Shown here one piece after another: positions 45,820-53,391 of a DNA stretch of 64,000 nt (positions within the stretch are counted from its first letter, which is position 1; the number at the start of each line of letters is the position of its first letter). The position numbers and the translations under genes are program-made. The notes under the pieces were generated by a model. The model was not told where the DNA came from, ran no database searches, and worked only from the letters and a program-made list of their open reading frames with translations. This stretch comes from Friedmanniella luteola (GTDB lineage: Bacteria > Actinomycetota > Actinomycetes > Propionibacteriales > Propionibacteriaceae): positions 248,001-312,000 of the forward strand of contig NZ_LT629749.1 of NCBI RefSeq assembly GCF_900105065.1, in the 5' to 3' direction.

Positions 45820-47409
45820 GTGAGCCCCCGCCGGCGCGGCGGCGGGAAGGCCGACAAGGCAGGTGACGCCCGCCAGGCCGCTCGCGGCGGCAAGACTGCT
45901 CGTGGCGGCAAGACCGACGGGACCGGGGCGCGGCGATCCCGTGGGCGTCGGCCGGTGGCCGCCGTGCTGCCCGCCGCGGTCTCCGACGCCGGCGCACCGC
46001 AGCCCACCGGGCGGCCCCGCCCGCCCGGCCAGCGGCTGTACGACATGCCCTACAGCGCCGTCGCCCCCCGCCTGGTCAACCCCGACCTCGGACTGCACAA
46101 CCTGGTGGCCCGGGCCGGTCACAACGCCGCCTACTCGATCGACGTCACGCTGCTCGACGCCCCCGACCACCGGCTGATCCGCTCGGGGGTGCTGCTGGCC
46201 CACCGGGTCCTCGACGGCCGCGGCGAGTGGTTCCTCACCGCGCCCGACTGGCAGCCGCTGCTGCCGAAGGACCGGATCGAGCTGATGGGGCACAGCGACC
46301 TGCCGGAGGAGCTGGCCGACCTGACCCGGCCGCTGCGCCGCCGGGCACCGCTGGGTCCCGTCGCCGCCCTGACCTGCGACCGCCGCGAGTTCGCCCTGCG
46401 CGACGAGGAGGGCGAGACGCTGGCCCTGCTGCGCGACGACAAGGTGACCGTCCGGCGGGGCGGGCTGACCACCGCGCGCTACCGCGAGGTGATGATCACC
46501 CCGGTCGGGGCGGGGCTGACCGAGGACCAGACGGCGTGGGTGGACCGCGCGCTGACCGGCGTCGGGTCGGCCGCGGTGGCCCGCTTCCCCCGGCTGGTCA
46601 GCCGCCTCGGCGCGCCGGCCACCGGCCCCACCGACGTGCCGGAGGCGGGCCCGGTCCTGCCGGAGATGGCGTTCAAGCGGTTCCTCGGGCAGCTGGTGGG
46701 GCGTCGGCTGCGCGAGCTGGTCGAGGCCGACCTGGCGGTCCGGGGCGGGGAGCTGGCGGCCACGGTCCGCGTCCGGGCCTCCGTCCGGACCCTCGCCGCG
46801 GAGCTCGACGCGCTGGCGGTCGGGGTCGACGCCGCCTGGCTCCGCGAGCTCGTCGACGAGCTGGAGTGGCTGGGCGGACCCGACCCCGAGCCGGCGGAGA
46901 AGCTGGCGGCCCGGCTGCGGGGCGAGCGCTACCTGGCCCTCCTCGACGCCCTGGTCGGGGCCGCCCGGGCCCCGCGTCTCGGTGACCGCAGCAGCGTCGC
47001 CGCCGAGGACGAGCTCGAAGGCCTGCTGGGTGCCGCCCTCGCCGCGTTCGCGGCAGCCGTGGAGACCGTCGACGTCGACAGCCCGGCGCAGGCGTGGGCC
47101 GACGTCGCCCGGCAGCTGCAACGGGCCGAGGCGCTCGCCGCGCTGGCTGGACCGGTGCTGCCCGCCCGCGCCGCGGAGGTCGGCCGGCGGCTGCGCAAGC
47201 CCCGGCGCCGGCTCGACGCCGTCGGCGCCGCCCCCCTCGACGAGGCGGTGGCCCTGGCCGCCGTGGCCGGCCTCGACCCGGCCGCCGCCTTCGCGGCGGG
47301 GCGGAGCTGGGAGCGTCAGGCCGGGGAGTCCCGACGGGGGCGGCGGGCCTTCCTCACCGCCGCGGCGCGCGCGACCCGGAAGCTGTCCGCCGCCGGGGAC
47401 GCCGGGTGA
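45820..47409 (+). CDS. Putative CYTH/CHAD-like protein between topA and tmk
   Basis: 529-residue protein I cannot assign firmly. A basic, repetitive start (two ARGGKT units near residues 21-32) is followed by a beta-rich central region resembling a CYTH triphosphate tunnel (about 75-220) and an alpha-helical C-terminal part with RVRASVRTLAAELDAL and AWLRELVDELEWLG, similar to CHAD-domain helices. The conserved Arg/Lys of a working tunnel cannot be confirmed. The GTG at 45820 follows topA by 60 bp, and its stop overlaps the tmk GTG (47406-47409), so it is co-expressed with tmk. Confidence 0.6.
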   Translation: MSPRRRGGGKADKAGDARQAARGGKTARGGKTDGTGARRSRGRRPVAAVLPAAVSDAGAPQPTGRPRPPGQRLYDMPYSAVAPRLVNPDLGLHNLVARAGHNAAYSIDVTLLDAPDHRLIRSGVLLAHRVLDGRGEWFLTAPDWQPLLPKDRIELMGHSDLPEELADLTRPLRRRAPLGPVAALTCDRREFALRDEEGETLALLRDDKVTVRRGGLTTARYREVMITPVGAGLTEDQTAWVDRALTGVGSAAVARFPRLVSRLGAPATGPTDVPEAGPVLPEMAFKRFLGQLVGRRLRELVEADLAVRGGELAATVRVRASVRTLAAELDALAVGVDAAWLRELVDELEWLGGPDPEPAEKLAARLRGERYLALLDALVGAARAPRLGDRSSVAAEDELEGLLGAALAAFAAAVETVDVDSPAQAWADVARQLQRAEALAALAGPVLPARAAEVGRRLRKPRRRLDAVGAAPLDEAVALAAVAGLDPAAAFAAGRSWERQAGESRRGRRAFLTAAARATRKLSAAGDAG

Positions 47410-48074
47410 GCCGGCGGGGCGTCTTCGTCGTGTTCGAGGGCGGTGACGGGGTGGGGAAGTCCACCCAGGTCGAGCGGCTGTGCACGACGCTGGAGACGGC
47501 CGGCCGTGCGGTGGTCCGGACCTTCGAGCCGGGCGACTCGGTGCTCGGGGCGAGGATCCGCCAGCTCGTGCTGGACCCGGAGACGGGCGACCTCGCCCCC
47601 CGGGCCGAGGCGCTGCTGTACGCCGCCGACAAGGCGCAGCACCTGCACGCCGTCGTCCGCCCGGCCCTGCGGCGCGGGGCCGTGGTGGTCTGCGACCGCT
47701 ACGTCGACTCGATGCTGGCCTACCAGGGCGCGGGCCGGGTGCTGGCCGAGGCCGAGGTCGAGCAGGTGGCGCGCTGGGCCACCGAGGACCTGCGTCCGGA
47801 CCTGACCGTGCTGCTCGATGTCGACCCGCGGCACGCCGTCCACACGAAGGTGGCCAAGGACCGGTTGGAGGCGGCCGGGGAGACCTTCCACGAGCGGGCC
47901 CGCGCCTCGTTCCTGGCGCTGGCCGCGCGCGAGCCGGCGACCTACCTGGTGCTCGACGCCCGGCGGACGATCGACGACCTCGCCGCCGCGATCGCCGCCC
48001 GGGTGAGCACCCTGCTGACCGACGACGGGACGGCACCAGGACTGTCGGAGGTCTCGGGCAGACTGACGCCATGA
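47406..48074 (+). CDS. tmk: Thymidylate kinase
   Basis: 222-residue dTMP kinase, essential for dTTP synthesis. The P-loop is FEGGDGVGKST (about residues 8-18), the DRY-type motif is CDRYVDSMLAYQG (about 96-108), and the LID region carries RLEAAGETFHERAR. The GTG at 47406 overlaps the upstream stop. The length matches the long actinobacterial form, with a short extra C-terminal tail. The holB gene starts 28 bp after its stop. Confidence 0.92.
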   Translation: MSRRGVFVVFEGGDGVGKSTQVERLCTTLETAGRAVVRTFEPGDSVLGARIRQLVLDPETGDLAPRAEALLYAADKAQHLHAVVRPALRRGAVVVCDRYVDSMLAYQGAGRVLAEAEVEQVARWATEDLRPDLTVLLDVDPRHAVHTKVAKDRLEAAGETFHERARASFLALAAREPATYLVLDARRTIDDLAAAIAARVSTLLTDDGTAPGLSEVSGRLTP

Positions 48075-48102
48075 GCCGGCTGAGCGTCCCGCGGCGTCCC
48101 CG

Positions 48103-49272
48103 GTGAGCGCACCGACCGCGGCCGCCGCCCCCCTGCGCGGGGTCTGGGCCGACCTCGTCGGCCAGGAGGGGGCCGCGGAGACGCTCCGCCGCGCCGTCGC
48201 CGGCGACCCGCACGCGATGAGCCACGCCTGGCTCTTCACCGGACCACCCGGCTCCGGCCGGTCCAACGCGGCCCGGGCCTTCGCGGCGGCGCTGCAGTGC
48301 CCGCGCGGCGGCTGCGGTGAGTGCACCCAGTGCCGGACGGCGCTCAGCGGGGCCCACCCCGACGTCACCCTGGTGCGCACCGAGATGCTGTCGATCGGGG
48401 TCGACGAGGTCCGGGACCTGGTCCGCCGGGCGGCGATGAGCCCGACGCTGGGCCGGCACCAGGTGATCGTGGTGGAGGACGCCGACCGGGTGACCGAGCG
48501 CGGCGCGGACGCCCTGCTCAAGAGCATCGAGGAGCCGGCGCCCCTCACCGTCTGGGTGCTCTGCGCCCCGACCGCCGACGACGTCGTGGTGACCATCCGC
48601 TCGCGCTGCCGCAGCCTCAAGCTCCAGACCCCGTCGACCGACGCGGTGGCCCGGCTGCTGGAGACCCGCGACGGCGTCGAGCCCGAGCTGGCGGCCTTCG
48701 TGGCCCGTGTCGCGCAGGGTCACGTCGGCCGGGCCCGCGCCCTCGCCCGGCACGAGTCCGCCCGCGAGCGCCGTCGCCAGATCCTGCAGATCCCGAGCCA
48801 GCTCGGGGACCTCGGGGCCTGCCTCCGGGCGGCGGCGACCTTGGTGGAGGCCTGCGCCGCGGAGGCGACCGCGGCCACCGCCGAGCTCGACGCGAAGGAG
48901 CGGTCGGCCCTGGAGGAGGCTCTCGGGTTCGGGACGCGGGGAGCGCGCCCCCGCCAGGCCGCCTCGGCGCTGAAGGACCTCGACGACCAGCAGAAGGCGC
49001 GGGCCAAGCGCTACCAGCGCGACGCCCTCGACCGCGCGCTCACCGAGCTCACCGGCTGCTACCGCGACGTGCTGAGCGTGCAGACCCGGTCCGGCGCGCC
49101 GCTCGTCAACAGCGACCTCGAGCCGGCCGTCAACGTGCTGGCCCGGCGCTCGACGCCGGAGTCGACCCTCCGGCGGATCGACGCCCTGCTGGCCTGCCGG
49201 ACGGCGCTCGAGGGCAACGTCGCGCCGCTGCTCGCGGTCGAGTCCACGTTGGTCGCGCTGGTGCAGGGTTGA
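48103..49272 (+). CDS. holB: DNA polymerase III subunit delta'
   Basis: 389-residue clamp-loader subunit. The AAA+ fold starts with GPPGSGRSNAA (about 48-58), where the Walker A Lys is replaced by Arg, as expected for delta', which does not hydrolyse ATP. The zinc-binding module CPRGGCGECTQC follows, then VEDADRVTERGADALLKSIEEP (Walker B and sensor region, positions 125-146) and the C-terminal collar domain. The GTG start lies 28 bp after tmk. The tmk-holB order is conserved in actinobacteria. A promoter-like element and a hairpin pair follow its stop. Confidence 0.92.
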   Translation: MSAPTAAAAPLRGVWADLVGQEGAAETLRRAVAGDPHAMSHAWLFTGPPGSGRSNAARAFAAALQCPRGGCGECTQCRTALSGAHPDVTLVRTEMLSIGVDEVRDLVRRAAMSPTLGRHQVIVVEDADRVTERGADALLKSIEEPAPLTVWVLCAPTADDVVVTIRSRCRSLKLQTPSTDAVARLLETRDGVEPELAAFVARVAQGHVGRARALARHESARERRRQILQIPSQLGDLGACLRAAATLVEACAAEATAATAELDAKERSALEEALGFGTRGARPRQAASALKDLDDQQKARAKRYQRDALDRALTELTGCYRDVLSVQTRSGAPLVNSDLEPAVNVLARRSTPESTLRRIDALLACRTALEGNVAPLLAVESTLVALVQG

Positions 49273-49288
49273 GTGCGCGCTCCCCGAG

Positions 49289-49317
49289 TCGAGTTTTCCC
49301 CCGATCTGGAGTAGCGT
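49289..49317 (+). promoter_or_regulatory. Promoter-like element ahead of the small RNA candidate
   Basis: TCGAGT (49289-49294), 17-nt spacer, TAGCGT (49312-49317). A start site around 49324 would place the 5' end at the base of the long hairpin beginning at 49326. The -35 match is only partial. Confidence 0.4.
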
Positions 49318-49325
49318 GGCGCTCG

Positions 49326-49416
49326 GTTGCCGGAGGGGACGAACCCCCGAGCGTCCTCTCCGACAACTGAATCCGTTGAACCGTCAAGAGCCCCGCGCCC
49401 CAGGCGCGGGGCTCTT
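49326..49416 (+). ncRNA. Candidate small structured RNA
   Basis: Two consecutive hairpins with no coding potential. The first pairs 49326-49341 with 49352-49367: 15 pairs with one C-A mismatch and one G-T wobble. Its 10-nt C-rich loop reads AACCCCCGAG. After an 18-nt linker comes a perfect 14-bp terminator stem (49386-49416). With the upstream promoter-like element this predicts a transcript of about 95 nt. The C-rich loop recalls actinobacterial 6C RNAs, but there are only five C's and the genomic position differs from the known one, so the identity is open. It could instead be an elaborate holB terminator. Confidence 0.5.
49386..49416 (+). terminator. Hairpin terminator after holB / small RNA candidate
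   Basis: AAGAGCCCCGCGCC, 3-nt loop, GGCGCGGGGCTCTT: a perfect 14-bp stem, 113 nt after the holB stop. It would terminate the tmk-holB transcript and the candidate small RNA alike. Confidence 0.7.
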
Positions 49417-49620
49417 GTCGTCGGGCCCGGAGCCGGACGGGGTCGGGCCCAGCGCCCCGACCGGCCTGAGCGCACCCGCAGGCGTGGTGATCACCCGGGC
49501 CGGCGGGCGGGGCCGGCGGCGCGGACACCGGGGACGCCGCCGCTCCCGGCTGCTCCCCGCGGCTGGATCGCGCGGTCGGAGCGCCGGACGGTCACCGATC
49601 CCGCCGGATCGAGGCTGGCG

Positions 49621-49703
49621 GCGACGGATTCCGTCGCTGAGCAGCAAGCGCTTTCCGCCCGTTACGAGGCTATGGATCCTGAGTTGCGTCTGAGAGATCC
49701 ATA
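49621..49703. repeat. Inverted repeats in the rpf upstream region
   Basis: Two elements lie in this non-coding stretch. GCGACGG-att-CCGTCGC (49621-49637) is a perfect 7-bp hairpin. TATGGATC (49671-49678) and GATCCATA (49696-49703) are perfect 8-bp arms 17 nt apart. The second pair, unusually AT-rich for this genome, could be an operator. The remaining sequence from 49417 to 49620 shows nothing I can name. Confidence 0.5.
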
Positions 49704-49723
49704 CCCGTACGGTGTACCCGGTT

Positions 49724-49763
49724 CGTGACCTCTCCGTGACCTGACGGTGTTGGAAGCGTGACC
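49724..49763 (+). promoter_or_regulatory. Three helically phased CGTGACC repeats
   Basis: CGTGACC occurs at 49724-49730, 49735-49741 and 49757-49763. The starts are 11 and 22 bp apart, so all three face the same side of the helix. They lie about 50-85 bp upstream of the riboswitch, where the rpf promoter is expected. Direct repeats of this kind are typical of OmpR-type response regulators such as MtrA, which controls rpf genes in other actinobacteria; the assignment is inference. Confidence 0.5.
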
Positions 49764-49808
49764 AACTGCACGGCCGGTCAGCGCTCGGGGCGCAGTCCGG
49801 AACGCGGT

Positions 49809-49992
49809 CCGTCGCGCCGAGCTTCGCTGGGCGGGCCCCTCGCCGGGACAGTCCCGGGCGCAGCGGAGGTGGAGGAACCACTCGGGAACCCGTCCGCGGG
49901 GACCCTGGGGTGAAGCGCTCGAGCCGTCCAGTTCGGCGAGCGCCGGGCACCTGACTCGCCCGAACCCGTCAGCTAACTTCACAGGCGTCGGT
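49809..49992 (+). promoter_or_regulatory. Cyclic di-AMP riboswitch (ydaO-yuaA motif)
   Basis: The conserved blocks of the ydaO motif are present in order: GCGCCGAGCTTCG at the 5' end, GGAGGAACC, CTGGGGTGAAGCG, and the 3' block CGCCCGAACCCGTCAGCTAA followed by CACAGGCGTCGG. In Streptomyces and other actinobacteria this riboswitch precedes Rpf-type cell-wall hydrolase genes and turns expression off when c-di-AMP is high. Here the 3' end is a few bases from the rpf ribosome binding site. Boundaries are approximate to within about 10 nt. Confidence 0.88.
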
Positions 49993-50003
49993 CAGGAAAG
50001 GTC

Positions 50004-50648
50004 TTGACGACGTTGTTGACGTCCACACTCATGAAGCGCCTCGTCGGCGCGCTGGCCTCGCTGGCCCTCGCCTTCGGCCTCGTCTCCCTCGCCACCCCGC
50101 CCGCCTCGGCCGCCAGCACGGTCTGGGACAAGGTCGCCCGCTGCGAGAGCGGCGGCAACTGGAAGATCAACACCGGGAACGGCTACTACGGCGGCCTGCA
50201 GTTCTCGAGCCGGACCTGGAAGGGCTTCGGCGGCGGCAAGTACGCCTCGCGGGCCAACTCGGCGAGCAAGGCTGAGCAGATCGCCATCGCCCGCCGGGTG
50301 CTGGCCAGCCAGGGCCCCGGCGCCTGGCCCACCTGCGGCCGCAAGGCCGGGCTCAGCAAGAGCAACGGCAAGGCCAGCAAGAGCGCCACGCCCTCGAGCA
50401 ACCCCGGTGCGAAGTCGACCGCCAAGAAGTCGAGCACGAAGAAGGCGTCGAGCACCAAGAAGGCGTCGAGCACGAAGAAGTCGTCCAGCAAGGCCAAGAC
50501 CGTCAAGGTCAAGAGCGGCGACACCCTGGCCAAGATCGCCAAGCGGCACGCCGTCAAGGGTGGCTGGAAGGGCCTCTGGAAGCTCAACAAGAAGGCTCTG
50601 AAGAACCCCAACCGGATCAAGGTCGGCCAGGTCCTCCGCCTGCGCTGA
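50004..50648 (+). CDS. Secreted resuscitation-promoting factor-like protein with LysM domain
   Basis: 214-residue secreted muralytic enzyme. The signal peptide ends at PASAAS (about residue 37). The Rpf transglycosylase-like domain (about 38-112) carries catalytic Glu48 in CESGGNW and two Cys likely to form its disulfide. A Ser/Lys/Thr linker with tandem repeats leads to a LysM domain (KVKSGDTLAKIAKRHA, about 168-213). It is under a ydaO riboswitch, so c-di-AMP probably limits cell-wall remodelling. A TTG start at 50004 is chosen because AGGAAAGG (49994-50001) precedes it; ATG 50031 has no site. Confidence 0.88.
   Translation: MTTLLTSTLMKRLVGALASLALAFGLVSLATPPASAASTVWDKVARCESGGNWKINTGNGYYGGLQFSSRTWKGFGGGKYASRANSASKAEQIAIARRVLASQGPGAWPTCGRKAGLSKSNGKASKSATPSSNPGAKSTAKKSSTKKASSTKKASSTKKSSSKAKTVKVKSGDTLAKIAKRHAVKGGWKGLWKLNKKALKNPNRIKVGQVLRLR
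50430..50483 (+). repeat. 18-bp tandem repeat inside the rpf linker
   Basis: Three consecutive copies of an 18-bp unit (tcgagcacgaagaaggcg and near-identical versions) encode SSTKKA-type repeats in the linker between the Rpf and LysM domains. Copy number may vary between strains. Confidence 0.75.
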
Positions 50649-50692
50649 CCACCTGGCACGGGTGGGACCTGCCCCCCAGAACGCCCACCCGA

Positions 50693-50726
50693 GGAAGCCC
50701 GGCAGACCCGCATCTGCCGGGCTTCC
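50693..50726 (+). terminator. Hairpin terminator after the rpf gene
   Basis: GGAAGCCCGGCAG pairs with CTGCCGGGCTTCC: a perfect 13-bp stem with an 8-nt loop, 44 nt after the stop codon. Confidence 0.7.
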
Positions 50727-50804
50727 GCCCGTCCCGGACCACCGGGTGCCGCGAGCCGGGGCCGGCCGCGTCCCGCGGCGGTGGTCCTGCGGGTCGGAGG
50801 GTCC

Positions 50805-50810
50805 TAGGGT
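50805..50810 (+). promoter_or_regulatory. -10 element of a leaderless PSP1 promoter
   Basis: TAGGGT, 6 nt, then the ATG at 50817, without a ribosome binding site. Confidence 0.5.
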
Positions 50811-50816
50811 GAGCCC

Positions 50817-51755
50817 ATGGCTCGGGTGATGGCGGTCTCGTTCGAGCGCTACGGGCGTCTGCACTACCTGGACCCCGGTGAGCGGGACTACCGCGTCGGG
50901 GACCACGTCCTCGTGCCCACCGAGGCCGGGCCCGAGGTGGCGGAGTGCGTGTGGGCGCCCGAGTGGGTCGACGACGACGGCTTCTCCGGTCTGCCCGTCT
51001 GCGCCGGACCCGCCGAGGAGGTCCACCTCGAGCGCGACGCGGACCACCGCCGCAAGCGCGCGCAGGCCAAGCTGGTGGCCAAGAAGCTGATCCGCGGGCA
51101 CGACCTGCCGATGAAGGTCGTCGGGGTCGACGTCGTCGACTCCGGGGAGCACGACCTGCTGACGGTCCTCTACTTCACCGCGCCGCACCGGGTCGACTTC
51201 CGGGCCCTCGTGGGGGAGCTGGCCCGGGCGCTGCGCAGCCGCATCGACCTGCGCCAGGTCGGCAGTCGCGACGCGGCCCGGTTGACGGGTGGCCTGGGCA
51301 GCTGCGGCCGCGACCTGTGCTGCGCCACGTTCCTCAAGGACTTCGAGCCCGTCAGCCTGCGGATGGCCAAGGCGCAGGACCTGCCGCCGAACCCGCTCAA
51401 GATCTCCGGCGCCTGCGGTCGGCTGATGTGCTGCCTCAAGTACGAGCACCCGCTGTACGCGGAGTTCGCCGCCACCGCGCCCGCCGTCGGCTCGGCCGTC
51501 ACCACCGACGAGGGGGAGGGGGTCGTCATCGGGCACTCGGTACCGGCGGACGCGGTGCTGGTCCGGATGAAGGACAGCGGCCAGGTGTCCAGCTGCTCCC
51601 GCGCCGGGGTCTGCGGCTCGCGGGCGGTCTTCGCCACCCGGACCGTCGCCGAGGAGCCCGAGCCCAGCGCACCGGAGGCAGACGTCCCGGCCGAGACCGG
51701 TCCGGCCGGCAAGCCCCGGACCCGTCGGCGCCGCCGGTCCGGTCCGCCGGCCTGA
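50817..51755 (+). CDS. PSP1-domain protein (RicT/YaaT-like)
   Basis: 312-residue protein with the PSP1 C-terminal domain. Hallmarks are VGVDVVDSGEHDLLTVLYFT, GGLGSCGRDLCC and GACGRLMCCLKYEHP, whose Cys residues help bind an Fe-S cluster in the Bacillus RicT (YaaT) complex. That complex assists RNase Y; in actinobacteria the partners are unclear. The C-terminal 50 residues are Pro/Glu-rich then strongly basic (TRRRRRS), which may contact nucleic acid. Its position near holB is conserved in many genomes. No downstream coupling is seen. Confidence 0.85.
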   Translation: MARVMAVSFERYGRLHYLDPGERDYRVGDHVLVPTEAGPEVAECVWAPEWVDDDGFSGLPVCAGPAEEVHLERDADHRRKRAQAKLVAKKLIRGHDLPMKVVGVDVVDSGEHDLLTVLYFTAPHRVDFRALVGELARALRSRIDLRQVGSRDAARLTGGLGSCGRDLCCATFLKDFEPVSLRMAKAQDLPPNPLKISGACGRLMCCLKYEHPLYAEFAATAPAVGSAVTTDEGEGVVIGHSVPADAVLVRMKDSGQVSSCSRAGVCGSRAVFATRTVAEEPEPSAPEADVPAETGPAGKPRTRRRRRSGPPA

Positions 51756-51792
51756 GCCCCCGCTCGGTCCGGGACTGGTTGCCGGGCGCCCG

Positions 51793-51798
51793 TACCCT
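51793..51798 (+). promoter_or_regulatory. -10 element of a leaderless hydrolase promoter
   Basis: TACCCT, 6 nt, then ATG at 51805. Confidence 0.45.
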
Positions 51799-51804
51799 CG
51801 CTGC

Positions 51805-53388
51805 ATGCCCGCCGCCCGTCGACGCCGCTCCCTGGTGCCCGGGCTCGCCGTTCTGCTGCTGCTGCTCGTCGGCTGCTCGATCCCGGGCGGGGAGCGGGCC
51901 CCCACCTCGTCGCCGGCGCCCGCCACGGTGACGCCGACAGCCCCGTCGCTGCCGGCGGACGGCCGCCCGCTGACCCCGGTGCCCGCCGTGGCGCCGGCCG
52001 GGTTCGCGGACCCGCCGCCCGGCAGCGGGCTGGAGCGGTACCGGGCCCAGACGCTGACCTGGCGGCTCTGCGGCCGCGGCCTGCAGTGCGCCACGGTGCT
52101 GGCCCCGCTCGACCACGCCGACCCCGACGGACAGGCCCTCACGCTCGCGCTGGCCAGGCGGCCGGCCACCTCCGAGCCCCGGCGCGGCACGCTGTTCATC
52201 AACCCGGGTGGCCCGGGCGGCTCGGGCCGGAACTACGTCGGCTACTTCGACGCCGACGGCCTGGAGTCCTACGACATCGTCGGCTGGGACCCGCGCGGGG
52301 TGGGGGCGTCGACCCCGGTGCGCTGCTTCGGCGCCGGTGACCTCGACCGCTACCTGGCCGTGGACGTGTCGCCCGACGACCCCGCTGAGGAGCGGCAGCT
52401 GCTGGCCGAGAACTACGCGTTCGGCCAGGCCTGCCTGCAGCACTCCGGGCCGCTGCTGGAGCACATCAGCACCGAGGCCACGGTCCGCGACCTCGAGCTG
52501 CTGCGACAGCTCGTCGGCGACCCGCAGCTGCACTACTTCGGCGCCTCCTACGGCACCCAGATCGGCGCGCTCTACGCCCAGCTGTACCCCACGACGGTGG
52601 GCCGGATGGTGCTCGACGGGGCGGTCGACCTGGGCGACGAGGAGGTCAGCCAGCTCGAGGGCTTCGAGCGGGCCCTGGAGCACTTCGCCCGCTGGGCGGG
52701 GTCCCCGGCCGCAGGTCAACCGCTGGGCTCCAGCCAGGCGGCGGTGCTGGGCCGCGTCCGCCGGCTGCTCGCGGGACTGGACCAGAGCCCGATGACGACG
52801 TCCGGTGGCCGGGTGCTCACCCAGCAGCAGGGTGTCCAGGCCGTCGTCAACCCGCTCTACGGGCGCGAGCGGTGGCCGGAGCTGCTCCGGGCGCTGGCCG
52901 CGGCCGACGGTGGTGACGGCCGGGCGCTGCTGGCCCTGGCCGACCGCGGCAACGACCGGAACCCCGACGGCACCTACGGCCAGATCAACGACGCCTTCCC
53001 GGCGGTCCGCTGCCTGGACAGCCGGGAGACCAGCGTCGCCCGCGCCGAGCGGGAGGCGGCGCTCCAGGCGGAGCAGGCGCCCGTCCTCGGCCCGTTCTCC
53101 GGCCCTGACCTGATCTGCCCCCTGTGGCCCGTCGCCCCGGCGCCGGCGGCCCCGCGGATCACCGGGGCCGGCGCGGCCCCCGTCGTGGTGCTGGGGACGA
53201 CGGGGGACCCGGCCACGCCGTACGAGAACGCCGTCGGGATGGCTGATCAGCTGGAGTCCGGCGTCCTCGTCACGCTCGAGGGCGAGGGCCACACGGCCTA
53301 CGACCAGAGCGCCTGCGTCCGCGGGCTGGTGCTGCCCTACCTCGTCGGCGGGCCACCGCCCGCCGACGGTTCCCGCTGCGCGGCCTGA
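51805..53388 (+). CDS. Secreted alpha/beta hydrolase lipoprotein (tripeptidyl aminopeptidase-like)
   Basis: 527-residue exported hydrolase. The signal peptide ends in a lipobox (LLLLVGC, Cys near residue 24), followed by a Pro/Thr-rich linker. The alpha/beta fold shows the oxyanion region NPGGPGGSG (about 133-141), nucleophile Ser in FGASYGT (about 251), acidic residue in TTGDPATP (about 470) and His in GEGHTAY (about 495). The C-terminal TAP-like domain with paired Cys matches SlpD/SlpE and CaeA-type proteases of actinobacteria that cleave peptides or esters outside the cell. Its stop is 3 bp from the convergent membrane protein gene. Confidence 0.87.
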   Translation: MPAARRRRSLVPGLAVLLLLLVGCSIPGGERAPTSSPAPATVTPTAPSLPADGRPLTPVPAVAPAGFADPPPGSGLERYRAQTLTWRLCGRGLQCATVLAPLDHADPDGQALTLALARRPATSEPRRGTLFINPGGPGGSGRNYVGYFDADGLESYDIVGWDPRGVGASTPVRCFGAGDLDRYLAVDVSPDDPAEERQLLAENYAFGQACLQHSGPLLEHISTEATVRDLELLRQLVGDPQLHYFGASYGTQIGALYAQLYPTTVGRMVLDGAVDLGDEEVSQLEGFERALEHFARWAGSPAAGQPLGSSQAAVLGRVRRLLAGLDQSPMTTSGGRVLTQQQGVQAVVNPLYGRERWPELLRALAAADGGDGRALLALADRGNDRNPDGTYGQINDAFPAVRCLDSRETSVARAEREAALQAEQAPVLGPFSGPDLICPLWPVAPAPAAPRITGAGAAPVVVLGTTGDPATPYENAVGMADQLESGVLVTLEGEGHTAYDQSACVRGLVLPYLVGGPPPADGSRCAA

Positions 53389-53391
53389 GGG

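Noticed and set aside
48072-48110. Eleven-codon ORF between tmk and holB
   Set aside because: It overlaps both neighbours, has no ribosome binding site and no conservation argument.
42694-48753. A 2019-residue open frame on the minus strand across topA, tmk and holB
   Set aside because: It is antisense to four well-recognised genes and has the His/Gly/Arg/Gln-rich composition typical of complementary frames at very high GC; no domain is visible.
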